From Hoeflea sp. (GTDB lineage Bacteria; Pseudomonadota; Alphaproteobacteria; Rhizobiales; Rhizobiaceae): 64,000 bases of DNA. The translations under genes were made by a program, and so were the position numbers. Where the stretch lies: NCBI RefSeq assembly GCF_014359905.1, contig NZ_JACIYP010000016.1:1-64000 (forward strand), read 5' to 3'. This document shows, in pieces, positions 34,286 to 44,623 of this stretch (position 1 is the first letter of the stretch; the number at the start of each line of letters is the position of its first letter). Below the pieces are notes generated by a model. It saw nothing but the letters and a program-made list of their open reading frames with translations. It was not told the DNA's origin and did no database searches.

Positions 34286-34930
34286 ATGAACACACAATCG
34301 CATCTTCTGCTCGCCTCCGCGCTGTTCACCCGCCCCGGTCGCGACTATCGATTGCGCAATGCGGCGGTGATCATTGGCGCGCTCACTCCGGATGCCGTGA
34401 TCTTCGCGATGTTCGTATGGTCCAAGCTGGTCGGCGCGCCGGAATCGGAAGTCTGGTCGAACTGGTATTTCAATCCGCCCTGGCTGACCGCGATCGACTG
34501 GATGAATTCACTGCCGTTGTTTGGTGCCGTCCTGCTTGTCGGCTGGCTGCTGCCGAAAGACCCGCCTGGTCTCGCCGTTCTGTCCTCGGCTCTGATGCTG
34601 TTCGCGCTGGCGGCGATCACCCATCTGCTCGCAGACCTCCCGCTCCACGTGAATGACGGCCACGCCCATTTCGTGCCGTTCACAGAATGGCGGTTTGTTT
34701 CGCCTGTGTCCTACTGGGATCCACGCTACTACGGCGCCATTGTATCCCTGCTTGAACTGGCGCTGGGGATCGTGCTGATCATCATCCTCTGGCGGCGCTT
34801 CGCGGGCTGGCAGGTGCGCGCCCTGCTTGCGGTGGCCGTGATCTCTTACGCCATTCCCTATATCTGGTTCGTGTTGCTCGGCGGACACGCCGATCACGTC
34901 GCCGCGCTCATGCGCGCGGCGACGGTTTGA
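34286..34930 (+). CDS. Polytopic membrane protein, possible metal-dependent hydrolase (YdjM-like)
   Basis: 214 residues starting at 34286 with AGGGTCAGG upstream. Five to six membrane helices are predictable. His-containing motifs MNTQSHLLLASALF at the start and ITHLLADLPLHVNDGHAHFVPFTEW near 115-140 resemble the YdjM-type membrane-bound hydrolase pattern. Close relatives are sometimes labelled cobalamin biosynthesis CobQ, which does not fit: no CobQ domain is present. Function uncertain. Confidence 0.6.
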   Translation: MNTQSHLLLASALFTRPGRDYRLRNAAVIIGALTPDAVIFAMFVWSKLVGAPESEVWSNWYFNPPWLTAIDWMNSLPLFGAVLLVGWLLPKDPPGLAVLSSALMLFALAAITHLLADLPLHVNDGHAHFVPFTEWRFVSPVSYWDPRYYGAIVSLLELALGIVLIIILWRRFAGWQVRALLAVAVISYAIPYIWFVLLGGHADHVAALMRAATV

Positions 34931-34992
34931 TCACAGCGGCAGATAATGCACTTGGGTTATCGCTCAAGTGACCGATCTGAGCGTGACCTGCA

Positions 34993-35199
34993 TCAGGTCT
35001 TCTTGACCGGGCATGTCGACAGTCCGATCATCGAATAAAGCGGACAGGTTCCGAACAGGCCGGTGAACAGCGGAATGATGCCGATCAGCGTGTACCAGCG
35101 CCATGAGGCGTCCGGATAGACAAAGAACATCGCCAGAAGAACAAGACCTGCAACGATGCGGAGAACGCGGTCGATACCGCCGACATTGGATTTGAACAT
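34993..35199 (-). CDS. DUF2892 (YgaP transmembrane) protein
   Basis: 68 residues using ATG 35199 with AAGGAG upstream. The sequence MFKSNVGGIDRVLRIVAGLVLLAM...ASWRWYTLIGIIPLFTGLFGTCPLY is the DUF2892 membrane domain, as in the tail of the rhodanese YgaP. Two helices; Cys in GTCPLYSMIGLSTCP is conserved in the family. In E. coli the ygaP operon is controlled by a sulfide-responsive ArsR-type repressor. A palindrome lies 35 bases upstream here, but no rhodanese or ArsR gene is adjacent. Confidence 0.85.
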   Translation of the reverse strand: MFKSNVGGIDRVLRIVAGLVLLAMFFVYPDASWRWYTLIGIIPLFTGLFGTCPLYSMIGLSTCPVKKT

Positions 35200-35233
35200 T
35201 GGATGCTCCTTGTTGAATTGGCTTCCGACCAAC

Positions 35234-35250
35234 ATGTATCAAAGATACAT
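35234..35250 (-). promoter_or_regulatory. Operator-like palindrome before the DUF2892 gene
   Basis: ATGTATC (35234-35240), AAA, GATACAT (35244-35250): a perfect 7-3-7 dyad. On the minus strand a promoter is plausible just before it: TTGTCA near 35270-35275 and TATGAT 15 bases later, so the dyad overlaps or follows the -10 region. This is the position expected of a repressor site, for example an ArsR-type protein. Confidence 0.55.
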
Positions 35251-35432
35251 CATATAAGGGGCCCCGCATTGACAAGGATCAAATCCCCGCAACCGTCCGA
35301 TGAAATTTTGCCCGAGCGGTTGCTGCGGGCATTTTCCTGAATTCCGAAGGACTTGCGCCAAACAGAACCTTTCACGGCTAATGGAATTCCTCTAGATTGC
35401 GCACAATCATGATCACCAAAGAGATATTTTTC

Positions 35433-35906
35433 ATGTCTGAAGACAACCTTCTCCATTTTGAGGACCTGGAACCCGGCATGGTGTTCCCGCTGGGGCCAAA
35501 GAACGTGACGGCCGATGAAATCGTTGCCTTCGCGATGGAATATGACGCGCAGCCGATGCATCTTGATGCCGAGGCCGGCAGGAACTCCATCCTCGGCGGC
35601 CTGGCGGCCTCGGGATGGCATACCTGCTCGATGATGATGCGGATGATGACCGATTCCTACCTGTTGCGGATGGCAGCCGAGGGTGCCCCCGGCATTGATT
35701 ACGTCAAGTGGAAGAAGCCGGTGCTGGCAGGCGATGTGCTTTCGGGGGAAACCCGGGTGCTCGACAGCCGCACATCCAATTCCCGCCCCGCCATAGGCAT
35801 CGTCAGCTTCCGTCACGAACTGCGCAACCAGCGGGGTGAGACGGTGCTGGAATCAGAAAACCCGATCATGCTGCGCCGGCGTGCGGCGGAGGCGACAAAG
35901 TCATGA
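35433..35906 (+). CDS. MaoC-like hotdog-fold dehydratase, first of a tandem pair
   Basis: 157 residues. The start at 35433 gives MSEDNLLHFEDLEPG; in-frame ATGs at 35397 and 35409 are less likely because they precede the family-type start. The hydratase pattern IVAFAMEYDAQPMHLDAEAGRNSILGGLAASGWHT contains the active Asp/His pair (D-x4-H type) of MaoC enoyl-CoA hydratases. Its stop overlaps the next start (ATGA). The pair may act as a heterodimer on an acyl-CoA; the substrate is not determinable. Confidence 0.85.
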   Translation: MSEDNLLHFEDLEPGMVFPLGPKNVTADEIVAFAMEYDAQPMHLDAEAGRNSILGGLAASGWHTCSMMMRMMTDSYLLRMAAEGAPGIDYVKWKKPVLAGDVLSGETRVLDSRTSNSRPAIGIVSFRHELRNQRGETVLESENPIMLRRRAAEATKS

Positions 35907-36409
35907 CCCATGATCCTGCATTTGCACCCGGCGCCCGCAAGCAACTGGGCAGCCATGTCTTCACCGCTGACGCCATCATCGACTTCGCCCGCCGGTTCGA
36001 CCCGCAGCGGTTCCATATCGACGCCGAAGCCGCCAAGGACAGCGTGTTTGGCGGATTGTGCGCGTCGGGATGGCACACGGCGTCGGTCTGGATGAAGCTC
36101 AACATCGCCGCCAGCGCCGATGAAGCAGAGCTGGCCGAAGCGGAAGGCCGGAGCTTGCCGGAATTCGGCCCCTCCCCCGGCTTCCGCAATCTGAGATGGT
36201 TCAAGCCGGTCTATGCCGGAGACGAGATCTTCTATTCGCTCACGGTCCGCGGCTCCCGCCCGCTCGCCTCGCGGCCGGGATGGTCAATCCTGGAGCTGAT
36301 CTCGGAAGCCCATGACAAGGATGGTACTCTGGTCATGAGTTTCGATTCCGCCGCGCTGATCCGGTTTCCCCAGGACGATCGGGCCGGCCAGGACCAGCAA
36401 AAGGCCTGA
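35903..36409 (+). CDS. MaoC-like hotdog-fold dehydratase, second of a tandem pair
   Basis: 168 residues. Same fold and active-site pattern as its upstream neighbour: IIDFARRFDPQRFHIDAEAAKDSVFGGLCASGWHTASV, with Asp and His in the D-PQRFH segment. It differs by a longer central loop (ADEAELAEAEGRSLPEFGPS). Translational coupling and similar size suggest gene duplication and a joint complex. Whether both are active or one is structural is unknown. Confidence 0.85.
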   Translation: MTHDPAFAPGARKQLGSHVFTADAIIDFARRFDPQRFHIDAEAAKDSVFGGLCASGWHTASVWMKLNIAASADEAELAEAEGRSLPEFGPSPGFRNLRWFKPVYAGDEIFYSLTVRGSRPLASRPGWSILELISEAHDKDGTLVMSFDSAALIRFPQDDRAGQDQQKA

Positions 36410-36437
36410 CGGCGGTCAAGCAGGGTCTTGATGCCGC

Positions 36438-36980
36438 TCAATGGCCTTCATAGGAAATCAGCGTGCGCACTTGCACGCCGAGATCCTCGAGCTTCCTGCG
36501 TCCGCCCAGATCGGGAAGGTCGATGACAAAACACGCCGCGATGATGTCGGCGCCCATCTGGCGGAGCAGCCTGACCGCGCCCTCGGCGGTGCCGCCGGTT
36601 GCGATCAGATCGTCGACCAGGATCACGCTCTCGCCCTCGGCAATCGCGTCCTTGTGCATTTCCATTTCATCGACGCCATATTCGAGGCTGTAGGCCACGC
36701 GCACGGTCTCGTGCGGCAGCTTGCCCTTCTTGCGGATCGGGATGAAACCGGCTGACAATTGGTGCGCCATGGCGCCGCCCAGAATGAAGCCGCGCGCCTC
36801 GATGCCGGCGATCTTGGAGACCCTGAGCCCTGCATAGGGATGGACCAGTTCATCGACCGCCCGGCGGAATGCCCGAGGCTGGCCCAGAAGCGTGGTGATG
36901 TCGCGAAACAGGATGCCGGGCTTGGGGTAATCCGGAATCGTGCGGATGGCGGCGCGAAGGTCGTTTTCAAGATCGGTCAT
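36438..36980 (-). CDS. apt: Adenine phosphoribosyltransferase
   Basis: 180 residues using ATG 36980; ATG 36986 two codons earlier is an alternative. Makes AMP from adenine and PRPP (the product of prs in this window). The type I PRTase pattern is present: [47 protein letters not shown], and the PRPP loop [18 protein letters not shown]. It lies downstream of petABC on the same strand, separated by a stem-loop at 37069-37092, so it probably has its own promoter. Confidence 0.95.
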   Translation of the reverse strand: MTDLENDLRAAIRTIPDYPKPGILFRDITTLLGQPRAFRRAVDELVHPYAGLRVSKIAGIEARGFILGGAMAHQLSAGFIPIRKKGKLPHETVRVAYSLEYGVDEMEMHKDAIAEGESVILVDDLIATGGTAEGAVRLLRQMGADIIAACFVIDLPDLGGRRKLEDLGVQVRTLISYEGH

Positions 36981-37068
36981 GGCCATTGCCCCAGTGTGAA
37001 GTCGCCGCAAGGTTGTACTGCAATCCGTCCCGCCCCGTCGCTGCGCAAGCGTCTTGGACCGGACATGA

Positions 37069-37092
37069 ATACGCCGCCCGGAGGCGGCGTAT
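37069..37092 (-). terminator. Stem-loop between petC and apt
   Basis: ATACGCCGCC (37069-37078) and GGCGGCGTAT (37083-37092) form a perfect 10-bp stem with a 4-base loop, about 25 bases after the petC stop. No T-run follows on either strand, so it may be a 3'-end stabiliser rather than an intrinsic terminator. Confidence 0.6.
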
Positions 37093-37117
37093 CTGCTTTC
37101 ATCCGTGAGCCGCAGGA

Positions 37118-37996
37118 TCAGTGCGGCTGGTTGGCGAACACGGCTTTCTTGGTCAGGTACATCAGCACCGTGAACAGCGCGAGGAACATCAGCACCATGA
37201 AGCCCATGCTCTTGCGGTCCTCCAGGTGCGGCTCTGCAGCCCACATCAGGAATGCCGACACATCCTTGGCATACTGGTCGAGCGTTTCCGGCGAGCCGTC
37301 GTCATAGGTGACGAAGCCGTCGTCGATAGGCTTCGCCATCGCAAGCGAGGTTCCGCCGACAAAATACGGGTTGAAATGATTGCCGTCGGCGACGGTGTAG
37401 CCTTCAGGCGGTTCCTGGTAGCCGGTCAGCAGCGAATAGATGTAATCCGGGCCACCTTCCTGATACTGGGTGAAGATATCCGTGATGAAGGTCGGGAACC
37501 CCCGCTCGACGCCACGCGCCTTGGCAATCATCGACACGTCCGGCGGGGCGGCGCCGTTGTTGGCGTAGGCTGCCGATTCCGCGTTCGGGAACGGCGACGG
37601 GAAATGGTCGGCCGGGATGGCGGGACGCGTGAACATCTCGCCTTCGGCATTCGGGCCGTCCTCGACTTCGTAATTCGCCGCGAAGGATTTGACCTGATCC
37701 TCCGAGTAGCCCAGGTCCTCGAGGGTGCGGAACGGAACCAGGTTCATCGAGTGGCAAGCCGAGCAGACTTCCGAGTAGACCTTCAGTCCCCGCTGAAGCT
37801 GTGCCTTGTCATACTTGCCGAAGAGACCCGCAAACGACCAATCGACGTTCTTGGGTTTCAGAAGCGGATAGTGCCCGGTTTCCTGCGCGTGCTCGATAGC
37901 GGTTGCCAGATCGTGCCCATCCTCGGCGCGGGCTGCGGTCATCGCCGTGGTGGCGATGGCCGCGATCAGCGCGATGCTTGTTACAAACTTGTTCAT
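37118..37996 (-). CDS. petC: Cytochrome c1, bc1 complex
   Basis: 292 residues. Residues 1-24 form a signal peptide ending ARAE. The haem c site is CSACHSMN (about 87-94), and the distal Met ligand is likely in [10 protein letters not shown] near residue 225. A C-terminal membrane anchor ([24 protein letters not shown]) holds it in the membrane. It receives electrons from the Rieske protein and passes them to soluble cytochrome c. Length is a little longer than mitochondrial c1, normal for alphaproteobacteria. Last gene of petABC. Confidence 0.97.
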   Translation of the reverse strand: MNKFVTSIALIAAIATTAMTAARAEDGHDLATAIEHAQETGHYPLLKPKNVDWSFAGLFGKYDKAQLQRGLKVYSEVCSACHSMNLVPFRTLEDLGYSEDQVKSFAANYEVEDGPNAEGEMFTRPAIPADHFPSPFPNAESAAYANNGAAPPDVSMIAKARGVERGFPTFITDIFTQYQEGGPDYIYSLLTGYQEPPEGYTVADGNHFNPYFVGGTSLAMAKPIDDGFVTYDDGSPETLDQYAKDVSAFLMWAAEPHLEDRKSMGFMVLMFLALFTVLMYLTKKAVFANQPH

Positions 37997-38023
37997 TGTT
38001 TGAATTCCTTTCAGCCGCTGATC

Positions 38024-39280
38024 TCAGGCCTTGGCAGTCTTTTCGAGTACCGCTTCGGTAATCGAATTGGGAAGCCGTTTCGGTTTTTCGATCAGGCCGA
38101 GAACCGGCATGATGACGAGGAAGAAGCCGAAGTAGTAGATCGTCCCGAGCAACGACAATAGCGTGTACAGATCGCTTGCCGCGCGCGAACCGAGCCATCC
38201 GAGGAAGATGCAGTCGGCGACGAAAATCCAGAAGAACAGCTTGTACCAGGGGCGGTAAACCGCGGACCGGATCTTCGACGTATCAAGCCATGGCAGGAAG
38301 AACAGCACGATGATCGAGCCGAACATCACCAGGACGCCGCCAAGCTTGGAATCGATCGGCCCGATGTCGAAGGTGATGGCGCGCAGCATCGCGTAGAAGG
38401 GCAGGTAGTACCATTCCGGAACGATGTGGGCCGGCGTCTTCAGCGAATTCGCCATGATGTAGTTGTCGGGATGGCCGAGATAGTTCGGCATGAAGAAGAT
38501 GAACCAGGCAAAGATGAACAGGAAAACCGAGACGCCAAGCCCATCCTTCACCGTCGCGTAAGGCGTGAACGGCAGGGTGTCGGTCTTCAACTTCACTTCC
38601 ACGCCGGTCGGATTGGTCTGACCCGTCACATGCAGCGCCCAGACGTGCAGGACGACAACGCCTGCAATCATGAACGGCAGCAGGTAATGCAGCGAGAAGA
38701 AGCGGTTGAGCGTGGGTTGATCGACCGCGAAACCGCCGAGCAGGAACTGCTGCACCCATTCGCCGATGACCGGGAACGCCGTGAAGAAGCCGGTGATCAC
38801 CGTCGCCCCCCAGAACGACATCTGTCCCCATGGCAGCACGTAGCCCATGAAGCCGGTGGCCATCATCAGAAGGTAGATGACGACGCCGAGGATCCAGAGA
38901 ACCTCGCGCGGCGCCTTGTACGAACCGTAATAGAGGCCGCGGGCAATATGCAGATACACGGCGATGAAGAAGAACGACGCACCGTTGGAGTGCATGTAGC
39001 GCAACAGCCAGCCATTGTTGACGTCGCGCATGATCTTCTCGACCGAATTGAAGGCCAGCGCGGTGTCGGCGACATAATGCATGGCCAGCACGACGCCGGT
39101 CAGGATCTGAACGATCAGCATCACCGACAGCATGGCGCCGAAGGTGTAGGCATAGTTCAGATTGCGCGGCACCGGGTAGGAGATGAAACTGTCATGCGAC
39201 AGCCGCATCAGCGGAAGACGCGAGTCCATCCATTTGCCGATGCCTGTCGTCGGATTGTAGGTCGAATGATCGCCACTCAT
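38024..39280 (-). CDS. petB: Cytochrome b, bc1 complex
   Basis: 418 residues with eight membrane helices. The haem ligands are in [20 protein letters not shown] and [20 protein letters not shown]. The Qo-site PEWY motif is intact ([16 protein letters not shown]), as is the conserved glycine-rich [19 protein letters not shown]. It is the full-length, fused form. It catalyses ubiquinol oxidation at Qo and quinone reduction at Qi in the inner membrane. The start follows GGGGAC. It lies 14 bases after petA and 27 before petC. Confidence 0.98.
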   Translation of the reverse strand: MSGDHSTYNPTTGIGKWMDSRLPLMRLSHDSFISYPVPRNLNYAYTFGAMLSVMLIVQILTGVVLAMHYVADTALAFNSVEKIMRDVNNGWLLRYMHSNGASFFFIAVYLHIARGLYYGSYKAPREVLWILGVVIYLLMMATGFMGYVLPWGQMSFWGATVITGFFTAFPVIGEWVQQFLLGGFAVDQPTLNRFFSLHYLLPFMIAGVVVLHVWALHVTGQTNPTGVEVKLKTDTLPFTPYATVKDGLGVSVFLFIFAWFIFFMPNYLGHPDNYIMANSLKTPAHIVPEWYYLPFYAMLRAITFDIGPIDSKLGGVLVMFGSIIVLFFLPWLDTSKIRSAVYRPWYKLFFWIFVADCIFLGWLGSRAASDLYTLLSLLGTIYYFGFFLVIMPVLGLIEKPKRLPNSITEAVLEKTAKA

Positions 39281-39294
39281 GGTAATTTGTCCCC

Positions 39295-39873
39295 TTAACC
39301 GATCTTGATGACAGTGTCAGACACGAAGGAAAACACCGGCACGGGAAGGTTCTCAGGCGCCGGGCCTTTGCGGATGCGTCCCGCGGTGTCGTAGTGCGAA
39401 CCGTGGCACGGACAGAACCAGCCGCCGAAATCGCCGGCCTGGCCGAGCGGAATGCAGCCCAGATGGGTGCAGACGCCGATCATGACCAGCCAGTTTTCCT
39501 TGCCTTCACCGGCGGAGCGGGCCAGATCGGTTGCCTCGGCGACGCCATCCACATTCGCGTTGCGGGCGACCGGATCCTTGAGTTCGTCGAGAGCCACGGC
39601 CTGGGCCTTGGCGATCTCATCTTCGGTGCGGTTGCGGATGAAAACCGGCTTGCCGCGCCATTTGACTGTCAGAGACATGCCGGGCTCGACGCTTGCGACG
39701 TTCACCTCGATGGACGAGATCGCCAGCGTCGACGCATCGGGGCGCATCTGGTCGATGAACGGCCAGGCAAAGGCTGCCGTGCCGACCGCAGCCGTGGCTC
39801 CGGTGGTGATGTAAAGAAAATCGCGGCGGGTGGGTCCGCCAGCGTCGTCGCTGTGTGTCATTGGCTCACTCAC
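39295..39873 (-). CDS. petA: Rieske iron-sulfur protein, bc1 complex
   Basis: 192 residues. The start is probably the GTG at 39873, with GAGGA 9 bases upstream; ATG 39861 is close by. The N-terminus has an uncleaved Tat-like anchor ([20 protein letters not shown]). The 2Fe-2S ligands are in CTHLGCIP and CPCHGSHYD, and the flexible hinge precedes them. The sequence [22 protein letters not shown] is typical of the alphaproteobacterial form. First gene of petABC. Confidence 0.97.
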   Translation of the reverse strand: MSEPMTHSDDAGGPTRRDFLYITTGATAAVGTAAFAWPFIDQMRPDASTLAISSIEVNVASVEPGMSLTVKWRGKPVFIRNRTEDEIAKAQAVALDELKDPVARNANVDGVAEATDLARSAGEGKENWLVMIGVCTHLGCIPLGQAGDFGGWFCPCHGSHYDTAGRIRKGPAPENLPVPVFSFVSDTVIKIG

Positions 39874-39939
39874 GGCTCAACGTCCTCTTAAAGCTGCGTC
39901 CGTTTCAGATCTCCGTCTCCATCACGGCCCTGTCCCACC

Positions 39940-39969
39940 GCTATAGGCGGATTCGGCCACTGCCGACAA
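39940..39969 (-). promoter_or_regulatory. Predicted promoter of petABC
   Basis: On the minus strand TTGTCG (39969-39964), an 18-base spacer, and TATAGC (39945-39940) form a promoter that would start the transcript about 60 bases before petA. The long spacer and weak -35 suggest an activator may help. Confidence 0.45.
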
Positions 39970-40111
39970 TGCGGCGAAAATCTGGCATTCGCGCGGTATC
40001 TATTCGCGTTGGGCGGAGAAGTCCAGACCACAGGCGGGAAGCAGGGGCACAATGTCGCGCATCGTCGTTGCGTAAGGTGGAATATGGCGGTGGATTATCG
40101 ATTTCTGCTCC

Positions 40112-41182
40112 TTACTCGAGCAATCGCTCGACCACCTCGATCACAACGATGTCGGCAGCGAGTTCCCCAATTTCCACCTCGACATTGCGCCCCATGTTGT
40201 GCGCCATCCACTGCACGCTCGGATAACGCTGGGAAAAGGGTGGCATCAGTCGGGCACTGAACGAATCGCCGATGAGAAGAACCGCCGGCGGTTCGGCGCT
40301 CTCCAGTCCGGCGGGTGAGTGCGCCCACCGTGAGCGTGTGAACGCATGCTGGTTGGGACCGGTTCCCAGGTCCTTCTTGAAGACCTTGACGCCTGCGTAC
40401 AAGGCCTGGTCAAGAACCGGCGTACTGACCATCTGCGGGGCGGCGGCAGGATCTCTCAGATGCGCGAGATCGCCGACCAGGGGCCGGTCGGCAAATCCTT
40501 TCAACAGGTCCGCGACCGGAAATTGCTTGTCCGTCTCCCCCAGGGCAGCGACGATCCCGTTGAAGGCAATGAGTGATCCCAGCTGGTTCCAGTGGGTTTC
40601 CCGCGGCTCGTACAGGGGGCCAAGGTGGCGGTGCTGCTGAAGCAGCGATCGCAGGTCTGCAAACAGGATGCCGCGTTGGGCGAGCAGGTCCTGGAAACGG
40701 TCAAGCGAATCGGGATGGCGCACCTGGTAGGCAGCCGGGGCGAGTTCGGGATAGATCGACGCCTTGTCCGGGGCGACGGCAACGACGAGCCGACCGCCAT
40801 GGGCGCGCTGCAGCTGCTCGATCCGCACCGCGAAATCGAGCCAGTCGGCGATCGGCCCCGGGCTTTGCATCGTCCCGGCGATGCGTTTCCTGAATTTCGG
40901 CGAATTGAGGAAAAGCCAACCCTCCTTCCCTTCGACCGCAATTCCGTCGGGGGCCGCGCCGAGGACCCGGATCCATCGGGCCGCATCGGACATCTCGTCG
41001 CCGAGCCCGAGGCGCGCGTCGGCGAGCCGCTCGATCTCCGACCTGAGAGTGGCGCTCGAGACCGGCCCCGCCGCAACCAGCGACCGAAGTCCGTCGCTTC
41101 GGACGAAAATCGGAACCGCGGGAATGGCCAGCAGCACGGCGGCAATCGCAAGAAGCAACCAGCGTTGAAACCGAAGGATCAT
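40112..41182 (-). CDS. AlgJ/AlgX-like SGNH-type O-acetyltransferase partner
   Basis: 356 residues with one N-terminal membrane anchor (about 9-28) and a periplasmic domain. The SGNH-like features are VEGKEGWLFLNS (~84), YEPRETHWNQLG near residue 190 (His of the Asp/Glu-x-His dyad; here Glu-Thr-His) and LLIGDSFSARLMPPF near 307 (nucleophile Ser). This matches AlgJ/AlgX, which acetylate exopolysaccharide using acetyl groups delivered by an AlgI-type MBOAT. Its start is three bases after the MBOAT stop. No alginate genes are present, so another polysaccharide is the likely acceptor. Confidence 0.8.
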   Translation of the reverse strand: MILRFQRWLLLAIAAVLLAIPAVPIFVRSDGLRSLVAAGPVSSATLRSEIERLADARLGLGDEMSDAARWIRVLGAAPDGIAVEGKEGWLFLNSPKFRKRIAGTMQSPGPIADWLDFAVRIEQLQRAHGGRLVVAVAPDKASIYPELAPAAYQVRHPDSLDRFQDLLAQRGILFADLRSLLQQHRHLGPLYEPRETHWNQLGSLIAFNGIVAALGETDKQFPVADLLKGFADRPLVGDLAHLRDPAAAPQMVSTPVLDQALYAGVKVFKKDLGTGPNQHAFTRSRWAHSPAGLESAEPPAVLLIGDSFSARLMPPFSQRYPSVQWMAHNMGRNVEVEIGELAADIVVIEVVERLLE

Positions 41183-41185
41183 GGG

Positions 41186-42619
41186 TCAGAACCGGAAATA
41201 CAGAAACGGATTGTAGGCGCCCCCGCCGAGCAGGATGATCGAGAGGGAGAAGAGGATGAGCGCCATTGTCCCGTCAATGAAAAGGACAATGGATGCGGCG
41301 CCGATCCTGTCGGAATTGATCAGCCCTGAAATCCGCGCAACCGGCCGGTTCCACGCCCGGCGCCAGACATGGGCCGGCACAATGGCAAGCACAGCGCCGA
41401 CCCCGAAGGCGACATACCAGTAGGGAATGATCGCGCGCGTCATTTCCGCGTCAAACGCGCCATCCCCCACCGCTCCCCCAAGCGCCGTGAAATACTGCAG
41501 GGCTTCCGGCAGGCTTTCCGCCCGGAACCAGACCCAGCCCGCCATGACAGCCAGCAGACAATAGGCCTGACGGAGATAGGGCGGCCAGCCGGCAAGGCGT
41601 TTTCCGTACCAGTATCGTTCAAAGAGAAGAAACAGTCCATGGTGAAGGCCCCAGACGAGAAAGCCGAGCGCTGCCCCATGCCACAGGCCGCACAGGAGGA
41701 AGACAGCCATCAGGTTGAACCCCGTTCTCGCGCCGCCTCGCCGGTTGCCGCCGAGCGGAATGTACACATAGTCGCGAAACCAGCGCGACAGCGATATGTG
41801 CCAGCGCCGCCAGAACTCGGTGACCGAACGCGCCGTGTAGGGCAGCCGGAAGTTTCGTGGAAACATGAAGCCGCAAATCAGACCCAGCCCGATTGCCATG
41901 TTCGAGTATCCGGCAAAATCGTAGTAGATCTGCAGCGTATAGGCCGACAGTCCGATCCATGCCTCGCCCGTGTCCAGCGATGGCCCCAGGCTGAAGGCGA
42001 CATCCGCCGCCCTGCCGACCTCGTTGGCGATGAGAACCTTTTGCGCCATCCCCAGCATGAAGATGCGCGCGCCGAGGCTTGCGCGCATCAGCGTATGGAT
42101 CCGATGGTCGAGATGCCGCGCCACGGTCGAAAAACGCACGATCGGACCGGCCACGAGCTGCGGGAACATGGCGATGTAGAGCGCCACATTCACCAGCCGC
42201 CGCTCGGGCGCAGCCGCGCCGCGCCAGGTATCGACGGCAAAGGAGATCGCCTGGAAGCAGAAGAATGACACGCCAAGCGGCAATGCTATGCCTGTCTGGG
42301 CGATCGCGCTGCCTGTAAGCAGGTTGATATTCACGATCACGAAATCGGTGTATTTCGCGACGACCAGAACGCCCAGGTCAAACGTGACGACACCGGCAAG
42401 CGCAAGGCGGGAACCGCGGGCCAGGGCCGGCACGCACGCCCAGTTGACCACAATGACGCCGAGCATGATCCAGACGAAATACGGCTCGCCCCAGGCGTAG
42501 AACAACAGGCTGAAGCCCAGCAGCACGATGTTGCGCAGGACTATCGAACGGACGGCGAAATAGCAGATCAGGAAGAGCGGAAGAAAGACAAACAGAAACA
42601 AGTTTGAACTGAACAGCAT
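41186..42619 (-). CDS. MBOAT family O-acyltransferase, AlgI-like
   Basis: 477 residues using ATG 42619 (AGGG about 10 bases upstream); an ATG at 42658 would add 13 residues. Multiple membrane helices. The catalytic His is in LLCGLWHGAALGFLVWGLHHG, and the conserved EFWRRWHISLSRWFRDYVYIPLGG (about 290-313) is the MBOAT signature. It moves acetyl groups from cytoplasm to periplasm for the AlgJ-like partner. The acceptor is unknown. Confidence 0.9.
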   Translation of the reverse strand: MLFSSNLFLFVFLPLFLICYFAVRSIVLRNIVLLGFSLLFYAWGEPYFVWIMLGVIVVNWACVPALARGSRLALAGVVTFDLGVLVVAKYTDFVIVNINLLTGSAIAQTGIALPLGVSFFCFQAISFAVDTWRGAAAPERRLVNVALYIAMFPQLVAGPIVRFSTVARHLDHRIHTLMRASLGARIFMLGMAQKVLIANEVGRAADVAFSLGPSLDTGEAWIGLSAYTLQIYYDFAGYSNMAIGLGLICGFMFPRNFRLPYTARSVTEFWRRWHISLSRWFRDYVYIPLGGNRRGGARTGFNLMAVFLLCGLWHGAALGFLVWGLHHGLFLLFERYWYGKRLAGWPPYLRQAYCLLAVMAGWVWFRAESLPEALQYFTALGGAVGDGAFDAEMTRAIIPYWYVAFGVGAVLAIVPAHVWRRAWNRPVARISGLINSDRIGAASIVLFIDGTMALILFSLSIILLGGGAYNPFLYFRF

Positions 42620-42709
42620 TCGTTCGCCGACCCTACCCCCGATGAGTGACCGTAGCACCCGCGCACCGCCAGCGCCACCATATCGACCCGCAAGGAACCG
42701 GGGATACAG

Positions 42710-44578
<1,869 letters not shown>

Positions 44579-44623
44579 GGACGCAACAATAGGGCGCGCG
44601 GAAAGTTTGGCAATCCGCCCGTC

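Noticed and set aside
34286-34930. CobQ-like cobalamin function for the membrane protein.
   Set aside because: No amidotransferase or CobQ domain is present; the product is a polytopic membrane protein with His-rich motifs.
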